A stretch of 64,000 nt of DNA, taken from positions 62,001 through 126,000 of the forward strand of contig NZ_BAAAFX010000021.1 of NCBI RefSeq assembly GCF_039523755.1, read 5' to 3'. Positions within the stretch are counted from its first letter, which is position 1. Every line of letters begins with the position of its first letter. A program made the translations under genes and the position numbers. The notes below the pieces were generated by a model that saw only the letters and a program-made list of their open reading frames with translations, was not told where the DNA came from and did no database searches. Origin of the DNA: Tatumella terrea (GTDB lineage: Bacteria; Pseudomonadota; Gammaproteobacteria; Enterobacterales; Enterobacteriaceae). Shown here piece by piece: positions 35,860 through 45,172 of the stretch.

Positions 35860-37035
35860 TCAGGCGTTAACATGTAAGGACGGCCAGGAGGAATCGTCGA
35901 CCGTGATGGAGACAGTTCCCGAATTACCATATTCATCCGTCACATGAACACGGATATCTTTTCCGCTGTCTGACCAGTTCTGCTGATAAGCATCATTTCG
36001 CGGGGTGCGGTGATTACAGATACGCACGGTAATCACGCCATCGGGTAAATCTTCTTTCCAGTAATGGCGGGAATCATTCTTGCCTATCGTGTAATAATAA
36101 TTTTCACCCCCGCATCGGGTATGAATACTGTTATCACCAAGCAGACCATATTCTTTTCTGTTAACAAAGATAAAGGTCGCATCATAATTTCCACCCCCCA
36201 CTCCCCAGACGGTATCGCATCCGCCACCGGCCAGATTGAAACCGGCACCGACAGTCGGGGATAACACATTCATTTTAATGAATTTAAAATTTTCCTGTGC
36301 AGGGCTTATTACCGCTGTCGCTTTGCTGCTCGTTCCTTCATAGTTATTGTAAGTAATCCCTGCCCAGTTATTATGAATAACCAGCATATCGCCAACGACG
36401 GTATGAAACGATTGAAAAGAGGTCGTATTATTATCTAACCTGACATTTTTACTCAGGCTGTAGTCGATGCTCTCCAGGGCCCGGACATGAACAAATGACG
36501 GTGCTTTAAATACCGAACCCCCGTTTCCTCCCGGTGAGTTATGCGTGCTGGTGCCATATTCCGTAGTATTAAATTCACCCACGCCAGGAATATTTATACC
36601 CACACCGATATCAAGTCCGGAAGATAACTTGCTGGCCGAAATATAGAAGATCACATTAAAGGAATTATCTTTTGTCGGTGGTTGTGGATTGTTTTTTATA
36701 TCGTGTTGTGGATCATTTAATGCAGAGCCAAAGTTTACCGGGTCTGAATATCCCTTATCCACCGCGGAGTAAATCCAGGGGGGGTTGTAAGAAGGTTGCG
36801 TTCCTCGCCAGTTTAACTTTTCTCCTGTCTGATAATTGATCAGGTGCGTTTTATCCTCGAGTTCATCATAAGGGATATTCAGTGGCTTATTATCCTTACC
36901 AATCACAGTGACACGAACAGCAACAGCAACCTGATTATTACCGTTTCCATAAATGGTGGCGTTTTTTGCCGCTGAGTTTTTCTCAAACTTAATTTCGAGG
37001 ACCGAAAGTCTGTAAAAATCATCCCATACACTCAT
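35860..37035 (-). CDS. unknown protein upstream of the RHS gene
   Basis: A 391-residue protein I do not recognise. The start MSVWDDFYRLSVLEIKFEK is supported by AAAGGTG six bases ahead. There is no signal peptide or membrane segment. The sequence is rich in glycine and asparagine with beta-like patterns (VRVTVIGKDNKPLN; VTVRICNH; VHVTDEYGNSGTVSITVDD), suggesting a beta-sandwich fold, possibly a two-domain lectin- or Ig-like protein. It lies 83 bp upstream of the RHS gene on the same strand and is probably co-transcribed, so it may be a chaperone, adaptor or co-toxin of the RHS protein. This is inference from context. Confidence 0.7.
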   Translation of the reverse strand: MSVWDDFYRLSVLEIKFEKNSAAKNATIYGNGNNQVAVAVRVTVIGKDNKPLNIPYDELEDKTHLINYQTGEKLNWRGTQPSYNPPWIYSAVDKGYSDPVNFGSALNDPQHDIKNNPQPPTKDNSFNVIFYISASKLSSGLDIGVGINIPGVGEFNTTEYGTSTHNSPGGNGGSVFKAPSFVHVRALESIDYSLSKNVRLDNNTTSFQSFHTVVGDMLVIHNNWAGITYNNYEGTSSKATAVISPAQENFKFIKMNVLSPTVGAGFNLAGGGCDTVWGVGGGNYDATFIFVNRKEYGLLGDNSIHTRCGGENYYYTIGKNDSRHYWKEDLPDGVITVRICNHRTPRNDAYQQNWSDSGKDIRVHVTDEYGNSGTVSITVDDSSWPSLHVNA

Positions 37036-37896
37036 ATAATCACCTTTTCGCGGGAACATGCTTATCACGCCTTTTGCGGAATTGGATACCAGGGTTCCTT
37101 AAGGCGCTTCGGTTTAACCCTGCTTCTCCCTGCATCCGGATAAAGTGATAAATGGCGTATGCAGAGGCAGACAAGCTAAAGGTTGTTCAAATACTATCCT
37201 TGCTGGTTGAATTTTGAACAGTGGAAATAAGCACCACAATCTACCCGTCTAAACAGGATTGAGTGAAACCCGATACCTGTTTTTAGGTGCCGGCAGAGGA
37301 TAGTGGCACAGTGTGTAAAGGTTGAATTGATCGACATTTCCGGAAGGAAAGGATTGAAATAGCAGGGTGAAAGCATGGGCTATCCCTGCCTGTTGATGCG
37401 GCAAACGGAAGTTTCTGCGGGGCAACTCCGCATTCTTCTCTGTCGGGGCAACAGAGTGTTATCGCCTTATCTTTGAAGAGCCACCGTAACACGTCAGACG
37501 CTGTCCGGGACGGCAGGGCAGCCGCAGCTGAAGTATCGCTGTCTGCTTCCTTCGCGCTGAAATGTTTCCATGATGTTTATTACTCACAAACCTTGCCAAT
37601 GAGACAACATTCTCCCCGAACGACTCAACAGCTTCAGCGTTAGCGTTACTCTGTCAGCGACCGGACCGGTAACGGGTCTGCAGTTAATCATACGGCCGAT
37701 GGTGACCCCGGAATTTTCAGTGCTAATGTCAAAAAGATGCTCTGACATACATCCCCCGGCATTTACTCAAATACATCTGAATTTTCTGCCATCCAGCGAT
37801 AAAGAAGGTCATGGTGGAGATCGCGGGTTATACCGTGCCTGTATCATAAATTTACATAATTAATTATTAATTCATGTTTACTTACCCTGAATCAGG
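37036..37896. other. gene-poor region between the RHS unit and efeUOB
   Basis: About 860 bp with no convincing gene. It contains an inverted repeat GTTCAAA/TTTGAAC near 37186-37217. Short frames here lack ribosome sites and family resemblance. The stretch close to efeU is AT-rich and holds its promoter. Confidence 0.5.
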
Positions 37897-37902
37897 TATG
37901 AG

Positions 37903-37927
37903 AATGATAGTAGTTACTATTATCATT
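37903..37927 (+). promoter_or_regulatory. Fur-like box upstream of efeU
   Basis: AATGATAGTAG-TT-ACTATTATCATT is an imperfect dyad with the NAT-rich pattern of Fur sites (GATAATGATAATCATTATC). It lies about 30 bp ahead of the efeU start. Iron repression of efeUOB by Fur is established in E. coli. Confidence 0.65.
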
Positions 37928-37954
37928 TAATGCCATTTGGGCAGGGTATCACTG

Positions 37955-39532
37955 GTGTTAGCCACTCTTGTCATAGCCTTACGCGAAGGGCTGGAAGCAG
38001 CCTTAATCGTCGGTATCATTGCCGCATTCTTACGTAAAAACGGTAAAAGCCTGTACGCCATGTGGGTGGGGGTACTGCTGGCGATAGCCCTCTCATTGCT
38101 GGTGGGGGTTGGCCTGAGCCTGACCGAACGTGCTCTGCCGCAGGCCAGCCAGGAAGCGATGGAAGCCGTGATCGGTCTGGTGGCGGTCTTTTTTGTTACC
38201 GGCATGGTGATGTGGATGAACAATCATGCCCATGAGATCAAGCGTCATCTGGAAAGTGAAGCGGCTGACGCTATCCGGCAATCCAGTGCACTGGCGCTCG
38301 CCGGCATGGCCTTTCTGGCCGTACTTAAAGAAGGGTTCGAAACCAGCGTTTTCCTGCTGGCGACCTTCTCGGTAGCACAGTCAGCAGTTCTGGCGGCGAC
38401 CGGTGCGGTCCTGGGGCTGATCCTCGCGGTCGCGATTGGCTGGGGCATTTATATCGGCGGTGTCAGACTCAATCTTGGTCGTTTCTTCCGTTATACCGGG
38501 TTGTTTCTGATCCTCGTCGCGGCAGGGCTGATTATCAGTGCGTTACGCAGTGGACATGAAGCCGGCTGGCTGAATATCGGTCAGCAACGTGTCGTTAATC
38601 TTAGCCCGCTGATCCCGCCGGGGTCTGTCCGCTCGGCATTAATCACCGGGGTGCTCGGTATTCCGACCGATCCACGACTGCTTGAGGTCTGCGGGTGGGG
38701 GATTTACATCGTACTGACGGGGGTTCTGGTGTTCTGGCCACGTCATCTGCGTCCCGGGGTAAAACGGCTCAGTAAATTGCTCTTTGTCACGACCGGCGTA
38801 TTACTGGTTGCCGCCGCCGTCCTGCACTGGCGTACTCCCGACAGCAGCATCCGGCTGCCGGCCACCGCACCCTTGCAGGAAGGGGGGACGGTAACACTGC
38901 AGCCTCAGTCGGCAGGGGGCTACCGTTTAGCGGTCAATGCCGGGCAACAGGCCCGCGTAACCTATATCCTCGCTGCGGATCAGCAGCAAACGGTAGTACA
39001 GCAGGGGGTAACATTGCAGCAGTGGAGCCTCAGCACTCAACCGCCGGTCACTGATCTGCCAGCTACCCTGACGCTGGATCAGGTGCTGGCACTGTCCGGT
39101 AACCGTATTCCCGTCGGGCTGGGTCCGGCACAACATCCGGGCCCGTATCACGCCAGCTGGCGTGTTAACTGCACACTGGACGCTGAAACCGTCAGTGATG
39201 CGCTTTACCGTGCCACCGCCCGGGAAACCACCCTGATGACGCTCTCCGGCGGCGGTTTATTATCACCGCGGACGTTTTCGGTACGCGCAGCGATGCCGCA
39301 GACGGGATGTCACTGGCAACTGGCGGAAAGCTGGCACAGCGCGGTAGATAGTGCCTTACAAAAAGCACAACAGACTTATCAGCGTCATCTGTTTCTGGCT
39401 ATCGAGCTACCGATCATGCTGGTACTGATGGCGGTGATTACCTTTGTGCTGGCATTGCGCCGTCTTGCGGATGCACGCAAGACAGATGACACACTGCATA
39501 CCGGTCATCCTTCATTCTCTGAACATAAGTAA
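37955..39532 (+). CDS. efeU: ferrous iron permease EfeU with C-terminal extension
   Basis: An FTR1/EfeU-family iron permease. The two iron-binding REGLE-type motifs are REGLEA (near the N-terminus) and KEGFET (residues about 125-130), within seven hydrophobic helices over the first 275 residues. The GTG at 37955 (reading MLATLVIALREGLEAALIVG) is preferred over the upstream TTG since FTR1 proteins start there and AGGG lies ahead. The protein is 525 residues, roughly twice E. coli EfeU (276): a periplasmic-looking domain of about 220 residues and a final membrane helix are appended. First gene of efeUOB. Confidence 0.9.
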   Translation: MLATLVIALREGLEAALIVGIIAAFLRKNGKSLYAMWVGVLLAIALSLLVGVGLSLTERALPQASQEAMEAVIGLVAVFFVTGMVMWMNNHAHEIKRHLESEAADAIRQSSALALAGMAFLAVLKEGFETSVFLLATFSVAQSAVLAATGAVLGLILAVAIGWGIYIGGVRLNLGRFFRYTGLFLILVAAGLIISALRSGHEAGWLNIGQQRVVNLSPLIPPGSVRSALITGVLGIPTDPRLLEVCGWGIYIVLTGVLVFWPRHLRPGVKRLSKLLFVTTGVLLVAAAVLHWRTPDSSIRLPATAPLQEGGTVTLQPQSAGGYRLAVNAGQQARVTYILAADQQQTVVQQGVTLQQWSLSTQPPVTDLPATLTLDQVLALSGNRIPVGLGPAQHPGPYHASWRVNCTLDAETVSDALYRATARETTLMTLSGGGLLSPRTFSVRAAMPQTGCHWQLAESWHSAVDSALQKAQQTYQRHLFLAIELPIMLVLMAVITFVLALRRLADARKTDDTLHTGHPSFSEHK

Positions 39533-39542
39533 AGGGCCTTAT

Positions 39543-40766
39543 ATGATCAACTCCATGTTTAAAAAGAAAAAGTCAGTTCTGGCATCGGCTGTCGTTTCAG
39601 CACTGTTGCTGGTGTCGCTGGACGCCACGGCTGCGGGCGGTGTCGCTCCGGTCGCTAAAGGCGTTTCACAGGTGAATATCACATTAACCGGTGCGGAAGG
39701 CGGCACCTGTGTGGTCGACCATACCAGCGCTAAAGCAGGCCCGGTCACGTTTACGGTGGTTAACAAGACAGCGACTGCGATTACGGAACTTGAACTGCTG
39801 AGTGATAACCGCATTCTCGGTGAAAAAGAGAACCTGGCGCCGGGACTGCCGGCCGGTAAATTTACTCTGACGCTGGATGGCGGTAAATATCAGATTTATT
39901 GCCCTGGCGCAAAACAGGAACTGATCAATTTTACCGTCACCGGTAAAAGTGCGGCGAAAGCGACCGGCAGCACAGCTGACCTGCTGAAGCAGGGGACGGA
40001 TGGCTATGCGACCTACGTGAACGGCGTAGTGGATGCGATGGTAGTGGCGGTGAATCAGCTGAAAGCCGATATTGATGCCGGTGATCTGAAAAAAGCGAAA
40101 GCGCAGTATGCCAAAGCACGCCCGTTCTATGAACGTATTGAATCGGATGTCAGTGGGTTTGTCCTGCCAGGCTTTAAAGCGACGGATAACGCCGGTAACC
40201 TCGATTATCTGATCGATATGCGCGCTTCTAACCAGGACCCTAAGGTGGGCTGGCACGGCTTCCACGCCATTGAACGTGATCTGTTCGGCGAGGGTAAAAT
40301 CACCGATAACACTAAAAAACTGGCGGGAGAACTGCAGCAGAACGTCACCCGGCTGGATAGCCTGACCAAAGGGCTGACCTATAAACCGGAAGATCTGGCT
40401 AACGGTGCCGCCGATCTGCTGGAAGAAGTTCAGAGCAACAAAATCAGCGGTGAAGAAGAAGCCTTCAGTCACATTGATCTGGTGGACTTTGCCGGTAATG
40501 TCGAAGGCGCACAACAGGCGTTTGAATTCCTGAAACCAGGACTGAATAAAATTGACCCTGATCTGACCCGCAGGGTAGAAGCGCAATTCGCTAACGTGAA
40601 CAAACTGCTGGACAGCTATCGCGATGGTAACATTGCCGGCGGATACCGTTACTATACCGCGGAAGTGAAGGCGGCAGATGCGGCCAGACTGAGTAAAGCC
40701 GTGCAGGCATTGCAGGAACCGCTGTCTAAAATTGCGGAAAAAGTTGCCACAGCCGGAGGCGCGTGA
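39543..40766 (+). CDS. efeO: periplasmic iron-uptake protein EfeO
   Basis: A 407-residue periplasmic protein with signal peptide (residues about 1-30, ending DATAAGG). The N-terminal cupredoxin-like domain (GGTCVVDHTSAKAGPVTFTV, with YCPGA) is followed by a peptidase-M75 (imelysin) domain holding the HxxE metal motif in GFHAIERDLF. It delivers iron to EfeU. The ATG at 39543 has AAAGGG ahead and lies 10 bp past the efeU stop. Confidence 0.94.
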   Translation: MINSMFKKKKSVLASAVVSALLLVSLDATAAGGVAPVAKGVSQVNITLTGAEGGTCVVDHTSAKAGPVTFTVVNKTATAITELELLSDNRILGEKENLAPGLPAGKFTLTLDGGKYQIYCPGAKQELINFTVTGKSAAKATGSTADLLKQGTDGYATYVNGVVDAMVVAVNQLKADIDAGDLKKAKAQYAKARPFYERIESDVSGFVLPGFKATDNAGNLDYLIDMRASNQDPKVGWHGFHAIERDLFGEGKITDNTKKLAGELQQNVTRLDSLTKGLTYKPEDLANGAADLLEEVQSNKISGEEEAFSHIDLVDFAGNVEGAQQAFEFLKPGLNKIDPDLTRRVEAQFANVNKLLDSYRDGNIAGGYRYYTAEVKAADAARLSKAVQALQEPLSKIAEKVATAGGA

Positions 40767-40769
40767 GTG

Positions 40770-42035
40770 ATGAAAGATAAACAGAATACGGAGCGCGACA
40801 AGACGAATGTCTCCCGCCGTCATCTGTTAAAAGGGGCGGTGGCCGGTGCGCTGGCCATGCCTGGCCTGGCTACGGCACACAATGCGACGGTTGCGAAAGC
40901 CGAACCTGAAGATCAGGTCGATCTTTCGCGGCAACATGCGTTTTATGGTAAGGGCGGACAGGCGGGGGTGACCACCACACCTCAGCGTCATGTGATGTAT
41001 ATGACGTTTGATATGACCAGTCAGAACCCGCGGGACCTGCAGATCCTGCTGGCCCGCTGGTCAGCAGCTATCGCGCAGATGATGGCAGGGGAAATCATTG
41101 GTCAGGTAGAGCCTGTCCGGAACAGCGGTATCGGAATGGATACCGGTGAAGCCCTGGATCTGGGGCCGGCGTCACTGACCGTTACCGTCGGGCTGGGACC
41201 GGGGATTTTCACGGAGACTTACGGACTGGCAGACAAAAAGCCCGCGCTGATGCGCGAGCTGGTGCAGTTGCCGAGTGATAACCTGCAACCGGCGTTTACC
41301 GGAGGCGATCTGTCATTGCAGGCCTGTGCGGATGATCCTCAGGTGGCTTATCACGCCATCCGTAACCTGGCCAGGATAGCGAAAGATACGGGGGCGGCCG
41401 CGACACGCTGGTCGGTACTGGGATTTGGTCGTGCCTCCGCAGGCAAAAATCAGAGCACTCCCCGAAACCTTTTTGGCTTTAAAGATGGTACCCGTAACCT
41501 GACCGAACCGACAGATTTTAAAAAATTTGTCTGGATCAACGACGGCGGACCGGCCTGGCAGCAGCAGGGAACCTATCAGGTGGTACGCAAAATTAAAATG
41601 CATATTGAAAACTGGGACACGGATCGTGTCAGTGATCAGAATGCCGTGTTTGGCCGCCATAAGGTCTCCGGTGCCCCGCTGAGCGGTGAAAAGGAGTTCG
41701 ATACGCCGGACTTTCATCAAAAGGACAGTGAGGGTGCGCCGGTGATCCCGGTAACCTCACATATCAGTCTGGCGGCCCACGAGAATAATCAGGGTATCCG
41801 CATCCTGCGCCGTTCATATAACTACACTGACGGTATTAATAAACTGGGCATGCTGGATGCCGGACTGTTGTTTATCAGCTATCAAAAAGACCCTGCCAGC
41901 TTTGAAGCACTGCAGACCCGCCTCGGGGCGGCGGATGCCCTGAATGAATATATCTCACATATCGGGTCCGGTATCTTTTTCGTCCCGCCGGCCCCCCCTG
42001 AAGGTGACTATATTGGTTCACAGCTCTTCAGCTAA
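40770..42035 (+). CDS. efeB: DyP-type haem peroxidase EfeB
   Basis: A 421-residue Tat-exported deferrochelatase/peroxidase. The Tat motif is SRRHLLKG near residue 17. The DyP signature GFKDGTRNL holds the catalytic aspartate, and the haem-ligand histidine is expected in the SHISLAAHEN region. It oxidises substrates and may release iron from haem for EfeUO. GGAGG lies upstream; a GTG three bases earlier is an alternative start. Overlaps the end of efeO closely, so it is in the same operon. Confidence 0.94.
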   Translation: MKDKQNTERDKTNVSRRHLLKGAVAGALAMPGLATAHNATVAKAEPEDQVDLSRQHAFYGKGGQAGVTTTPQRHVMYMTFDMTSQNPRDLQILLARWSAAIAQMMAGEIIGQVEPVRNSGIGMDTGEALDLGPASLTVTVGLGPGIFTETYGLADKKPALMRELVQLPSDNLQPAFTGGDLSLQACADDPQVAYHAIRNLARIAKDTGAAATRWSVLGFGRASAGKNQSTPRNLFGFKDGTRNLTEPTDFKKFVWINDGGPAWQQQGTYQVVRKIKMHIENWDTDRVSDQNAVFGRHKVSGAPLSGEKEFDTPDFHQKDSEGAPVIPVTSHISLAAHENNQGIRILRRSYNYTDGINKLGMLDAGLLFISYQKDPASFEALQTRLGAADALNEYISHIGSGIFFVPPAPPEGDYIGSQLFS

Positions 42036-42103
42036 GTTAACCGCCTGACCGTCTCTGCAAGGTGACCGGTGAAAGGCAGGCATAGCCCGGTCAGGGCTGC
42101 TTT

Positions 42104-42138
42104 ACAGGGTCTCTGCAATGAGACCCTGTATTCTCTGT
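42104..42138 (+). terminator. terminator of efeUOB
   Basis: ACAGGGTCTC (42104-42113) pairs perfectly with GAGACCCTGT (42120-42129), loop TGCAAT, followed by ATTCTCTGTTT. It lies about 70 bp after the efeB stop. Confidence 0.75.
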
Positions 42139-42314
42139 TTGCTCCGGGTATTAAGCAGACCAGCATCTGTCAGGCGGCGGCAGGTCAAAACGGATGGCGG
42201 GTGACGCGTCTTACCGGAATAAAAGTGATACAGGGCGCCAGCAGACTTCCACGGGAAGGCACTCTGTGATGACGTTTCTGCTGAAGGCGGGAAAATCATA
42301 ACAGACCATATTCA

Positions 42315-42662
42315 TTATAATGAGCGACCATGTTTTTTCATAAACCGGTATGCTTTACAGGCTGGTTTTAACGGGATAAAAACATACAGAATTCCAAAGA
42401 AAAACAGAAAGGCTACGGAACTGAGAATGGTGTTTTGCTGATTGTTATAGCAGAAACTATAGATCAGTCCCGCAACAGACATCAGGATAATCACCATTGA
42501 AATAATAAATCTTATCTTAAGCTGAGATAATAACCAGCAATAGGGATTTCCCTCTTTTTCTGCATGCCGGCGTAGCATGAGTATTTCTTTTCCGGTAAAG
42601 CCTTCGTTCCGCAGAAGCTGTTCTGTCTGTAACTTATTCATATCCATGATCCGTGGCAGCAT
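42315..42662 (-). CDS. small membrane protein, unknown function
   Basis: A protein of about 115 residues with a charged N-terminal region (LRNEGFTGKEILMLRRHAEKEGN) and two hydrophobic helices (IRFIISMVIILMSVAGLIYSF; ILSSVAFLFFFGILYVFI). I do not recognise the family. The start is uncertain; ATGs at 42662, 42647 and 42641 are possible and none has a strong ribosome site. Confidence 0.6.
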   Translation of the reverse strand: MLPRIMDMNKLQTEQLLRNEGFTGKEILMLRRHAEKEGNPYCWLLSQLKIRFIISMVIILMSVAGLIYSFCYNNQQNTILSSVAFLFFFGILYVFIPLKPACKAYRFMKKHGRSL

Positions 42663-43117
42663 TAATAATTCAGATAATGTTAACCGATAAGCTGTGCAGA
42701 GTTTAACCGCGAAACTCAGCTTGCCGGTTATGATATTAACTAAACTTCAATGAGTTACCTTTTTCAGTGTCGGGGTGGTTATTCTGAGTGCAATTCATAG
42801 TCTGTCTTATTCCGGTTAAGGATGACTACTGGATTTTTGTCTGAAATATTCGTCAGCCAGAAAAAATCCTATTAACAGGATCTATCCTGTTAATTTTCAG
42901 GTATAAAATATAATTTTATTACCTCTGTAATAAACCCTCTGGTTCACAGATCAAACAAAGAGTTTTTCTCCTCTGCCATCCTGTGACGCCGATAATCCGG
43001 GTTGACCCTTATTCAGCGGAATTAACTGCTGAACTTGCGGTGATACTCCCGGTTACCGGAAAACAGAGACTGGTAATGAAAATGTGTTCCGGCCTCAGCC
43101 CACCGATACTTTATTCT
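42663..43117. other. AT-rich intergenic stretch before the microsatellite
   Basis: No gene seen. The first 300 bp are AT-rich with poly-T and TATAAAAT-like runs; frames here are interrupted or composition-driven. Confidence 0.5.
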
Positions 43118-43348
43118 CCCAGACCCAGACCCAGACCCAGACCCAGACCCAGACCCAGACCCAGACCCAGACCCAGACCCAGACCCAGACCCAGACCCAG
43201 ACCCAGACCCAGACCCAGACCCAGACCCCAGACCCCAGACCCCTAATCTCTAATCTCTAATCTCTAATCTCTAATCTCTAATCTCTAATCTCTAATCTCT
43301 AATCTCTAATCTCTAATCTCTAATCTCTAATCTCTAACCTCTAACCTC
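43118..43348. repeat. compound microsatellite (CCCAGA)18 then (TAATCTC)13
   Basis: Eighteen perfect CCCAGA units (43118-43225), two CCCCAGA variants (43226-43239), then thirteen perfect TAATCTC units (43244-43334) and two TAACCTC variants (43335-43348). The minus strand of the first part is (GGGTCT)n, a G3N3 G-quadruplex pattern; the arrangement recalls telomere repeats in form only. It lies between the small membrane protein and a LysR gene, outside any credible coding frame. Confidence 0.97.
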
Positions 43349-43686
43349 TGATCCCGGTACGCGAATTCTAATACCCACCCGGATAAGCCCCGCCGGCCAT
43401 ACAATAGAGTACCCGTATTAGGGTCATTGATAACGTGGTGCATTTATCTGTGGCGCAGACTCGTTATCGGCGATATTGGCCGGCAGGTCAGAAAATTTCT
43501 CTTCGGCTTTTGCAATAGCTCACCAGCCGGTTTCAAAGGGGGGACGCAGCTGCCGGGGATACCCGAAAGAGGGAAAACGGCTGAAACCGTGCTTTCATCG
43601 CCCCGATAAGGATCAAGAAGCAGGGCAATGACAGCACGCTGCATCGCGGGAAGGGAGCCATGGCATCATGCGGCGAAGGTAGCGGG
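43349..43686. other. intergenic region after the microsatellite
   Basis: No gene seen in about 340 bp next to the 3' end of the LysR gene. Short frames lack ribosome sites and known motifs. Confidence 0.5.
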
Positions 43687-44625
43687 TCATCCCGGGAGCT
43701 GCCAGTACAGGGGGGTACCGAATAATGCCAGGTAATAGTCAATTACGGCCCGGATATTTAGCGGAGGGTGACGGGATCCCGGGTAAATGGCGGCAATAGA
43801 CTGAGGCTCGGTGGCGATCGAGGCGGTAAAACCTGGTAGCAACGCTTTCAGTTCACCGGTCTGCAACTTGTCACCTATCAGCCAGTCCGGAAATAGCACA
43901 ATGCCCATTCCCTGTAATGCGGATATCAGCAGGGTTTCTGCATTGTTAGAGGTGAGTAACGGCGATACCGGAAAATGGACCCATTCCTCCTCCGGGCGAC
44001 GAAATAACCAGCGGTTAGGGCCGGAGGAACCCCGATAGAGCAGGCAGTGATGGTCAGTCAGGTCTTCCGGAGATTGCGGCAAGGGGTGATTGCGTAAGTA
44101 TTCCGGAGAGGCTGCCAGATGAAAGCGTTGAGTGCCGAAAATACGGACATGGCACGAAGAATCAGAGAGGGTTCCGATGCGAAAAATAACATCGGCGGCG
44201 TCCCGGTGCGGGTCAATATAATCATCGGTCAGAACAAGCTCAATCTTCAGTCGCGGATACAGGGCTGACAGACCGGCAAGCCCCGGGGCGATATGACGCT
44301 GACCGAAAAAGACAGGCGCATTAATGCGGACCAGTCCTGAAGGCTCGCGTGTCCTTTCCTCCATGAGCCGTCGTGCATCCTCCAGTTGCTGCAAGGTCTG
44401 TCGGACCGATTCAGCAAACAGGCGGCCGTTTTCGGTCGGGATAATGGCACGGGTATTACGGTAAAAAAGTTGCTGCCCCAGACTGTCTTCTAACTGATGG
44501 ATGATGCGCGACACCTGAGAAGGAGAAATACCGTGCCGTCGGGCGACCACAGAGAAGTTCAGAGCCTCGCAGACTTCAATAAATAACTTGAACGCACGCA
44601 AACTGATGTCGTCGGGATGATTCAT
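43687..44625 (-). CDS. LysR-type transcriptional regulator
   Basis: A 312-residue LysR regulator. The helix-turn-helix lies in LRAFKLFIEVCEALNFSVVARRHGISPSQVSRIIHQLE, followed by the effector-binding domain. It is divergent from the two YdcZ-family membrane genes with 106 bp between, the usual layout for a LysR regulator and its target. Effector unknown. Confidence 0.87.
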   Translation of the reverse strand: MNHPDDISLRAFKLFIEVCEALNFSVVARRHGISPSQVSRIIHQLEDSLGQQLFYRNTRAIIPTENGRLFAESVRQTLQQLEDARRLMEERTREPSGLVRINAPVFFGQRHIAPGLAGLSALYPRLKIELVLTDDYIDPHRDAADVIFRIGTLSDSSCHVRIFGTQRFHLAASPEYLRNHPLPQSPEDLTDHHCLLYRGSSGPNRWLFRRPEEEWVHFPVSPLLTSNNAETLLISALQGMGIVLFPDWLIGDKLQTGELKALLPGFTASIATEPQSIAAIYPGSRHPPLNIRAVIDYYLALFGTPLYWQLPG

Positions 44626-44731
44626 TAATGCATATCCTGCACAGGTGTTTATCTCACTATAGCATTTTTCTCACTATCGGCCTGCGGTAACCTGCGGCCT
44701 GTCTCTCTAAAACACATAAGACAGGGGTCTC

Positions 44732-45166
44732 ATGAGATTATTATTTCTTTTACTGGTGATTGCCGCGGGGATGGGGCTATCGACGGAAGCCGGATTAATC
44801 GGTCCTCTGGGGGAAGAGGTCGGAGAACTGCCGGCCACGCTGAGCATATTCGGGGTGGGTACAGCACTGACCTTCTTACTGATGCTTTTTTGCAGCCCGC
44901 GCAATAGCCCGTCTCTTTTTGCACAGCCACCGGAGCAGCTGACCGGCGGAATACTGGGGGCGGCTTACGTCATTATTATGACCGTCGTCACGCCGGTCAT
45001 CGGGATAGCCGTCACCATGGTGGGTATTCTGGCAGGGCAGATCTTTCAGAGTCTGGTGATCGACCATTACGGTTTATTCGGGACACCACGCCGGAAAATC
45101 AATCATAAGCGGGTTATTGCGCTGCTTTTTATTATTGCGGCACTGATCCTGATGGCTAGAGGATAA
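44732..45166 (+). CDS. YdcZ/DUF606 membrane protein, first subunit
   Basis: A 144-residue protein with four hydrophobic helices, of the DMT-superfamily DUF606 (YdcZ) group. It has the half-length topology of small multidrug transporters and retains glycine-rich helices (GLSTEAGLIGPLGEEVGELPA). It lies six bases ahead of a second member of the same family, so the two probably form a heterodimeric transporter. Substrate unknown; control by the divergent LysR gene is likely. Confidence 0.82.
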   Translation: MRLLFLLLVIAAGMGLSTEAGLIGPLGEEVGELPATLSIFGVGTALTFLLMLFCSPRNSPSLFAQPPEQLTGGILGAAYVIIMTVVTPVIGIAVTMVGILAGQIFQSLVIDHYGLFGTPRRKINHKRVIALLFIIAALILMARG

Positions 45167-45172
45167 ACACCG

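Noticed and set aside
37283..37492. 69-codon minus-strand frame MLRWLFKDKAITLC
   Set aside because: No ribosome site, no recognisable family and an adjacent competing frame; treated as non-coding.
42983..43246. 87-codon frame with a PRPRPR tail
   Set aside because: The tail is the CCCAGA microsatellite; no ribosome site or homology.
43118..43348. CRISPR array or true telomere
   Set aside because: Units are 6 and 7 bp with no spacers and the array is internal to the chromosome; it is a microsatellite.
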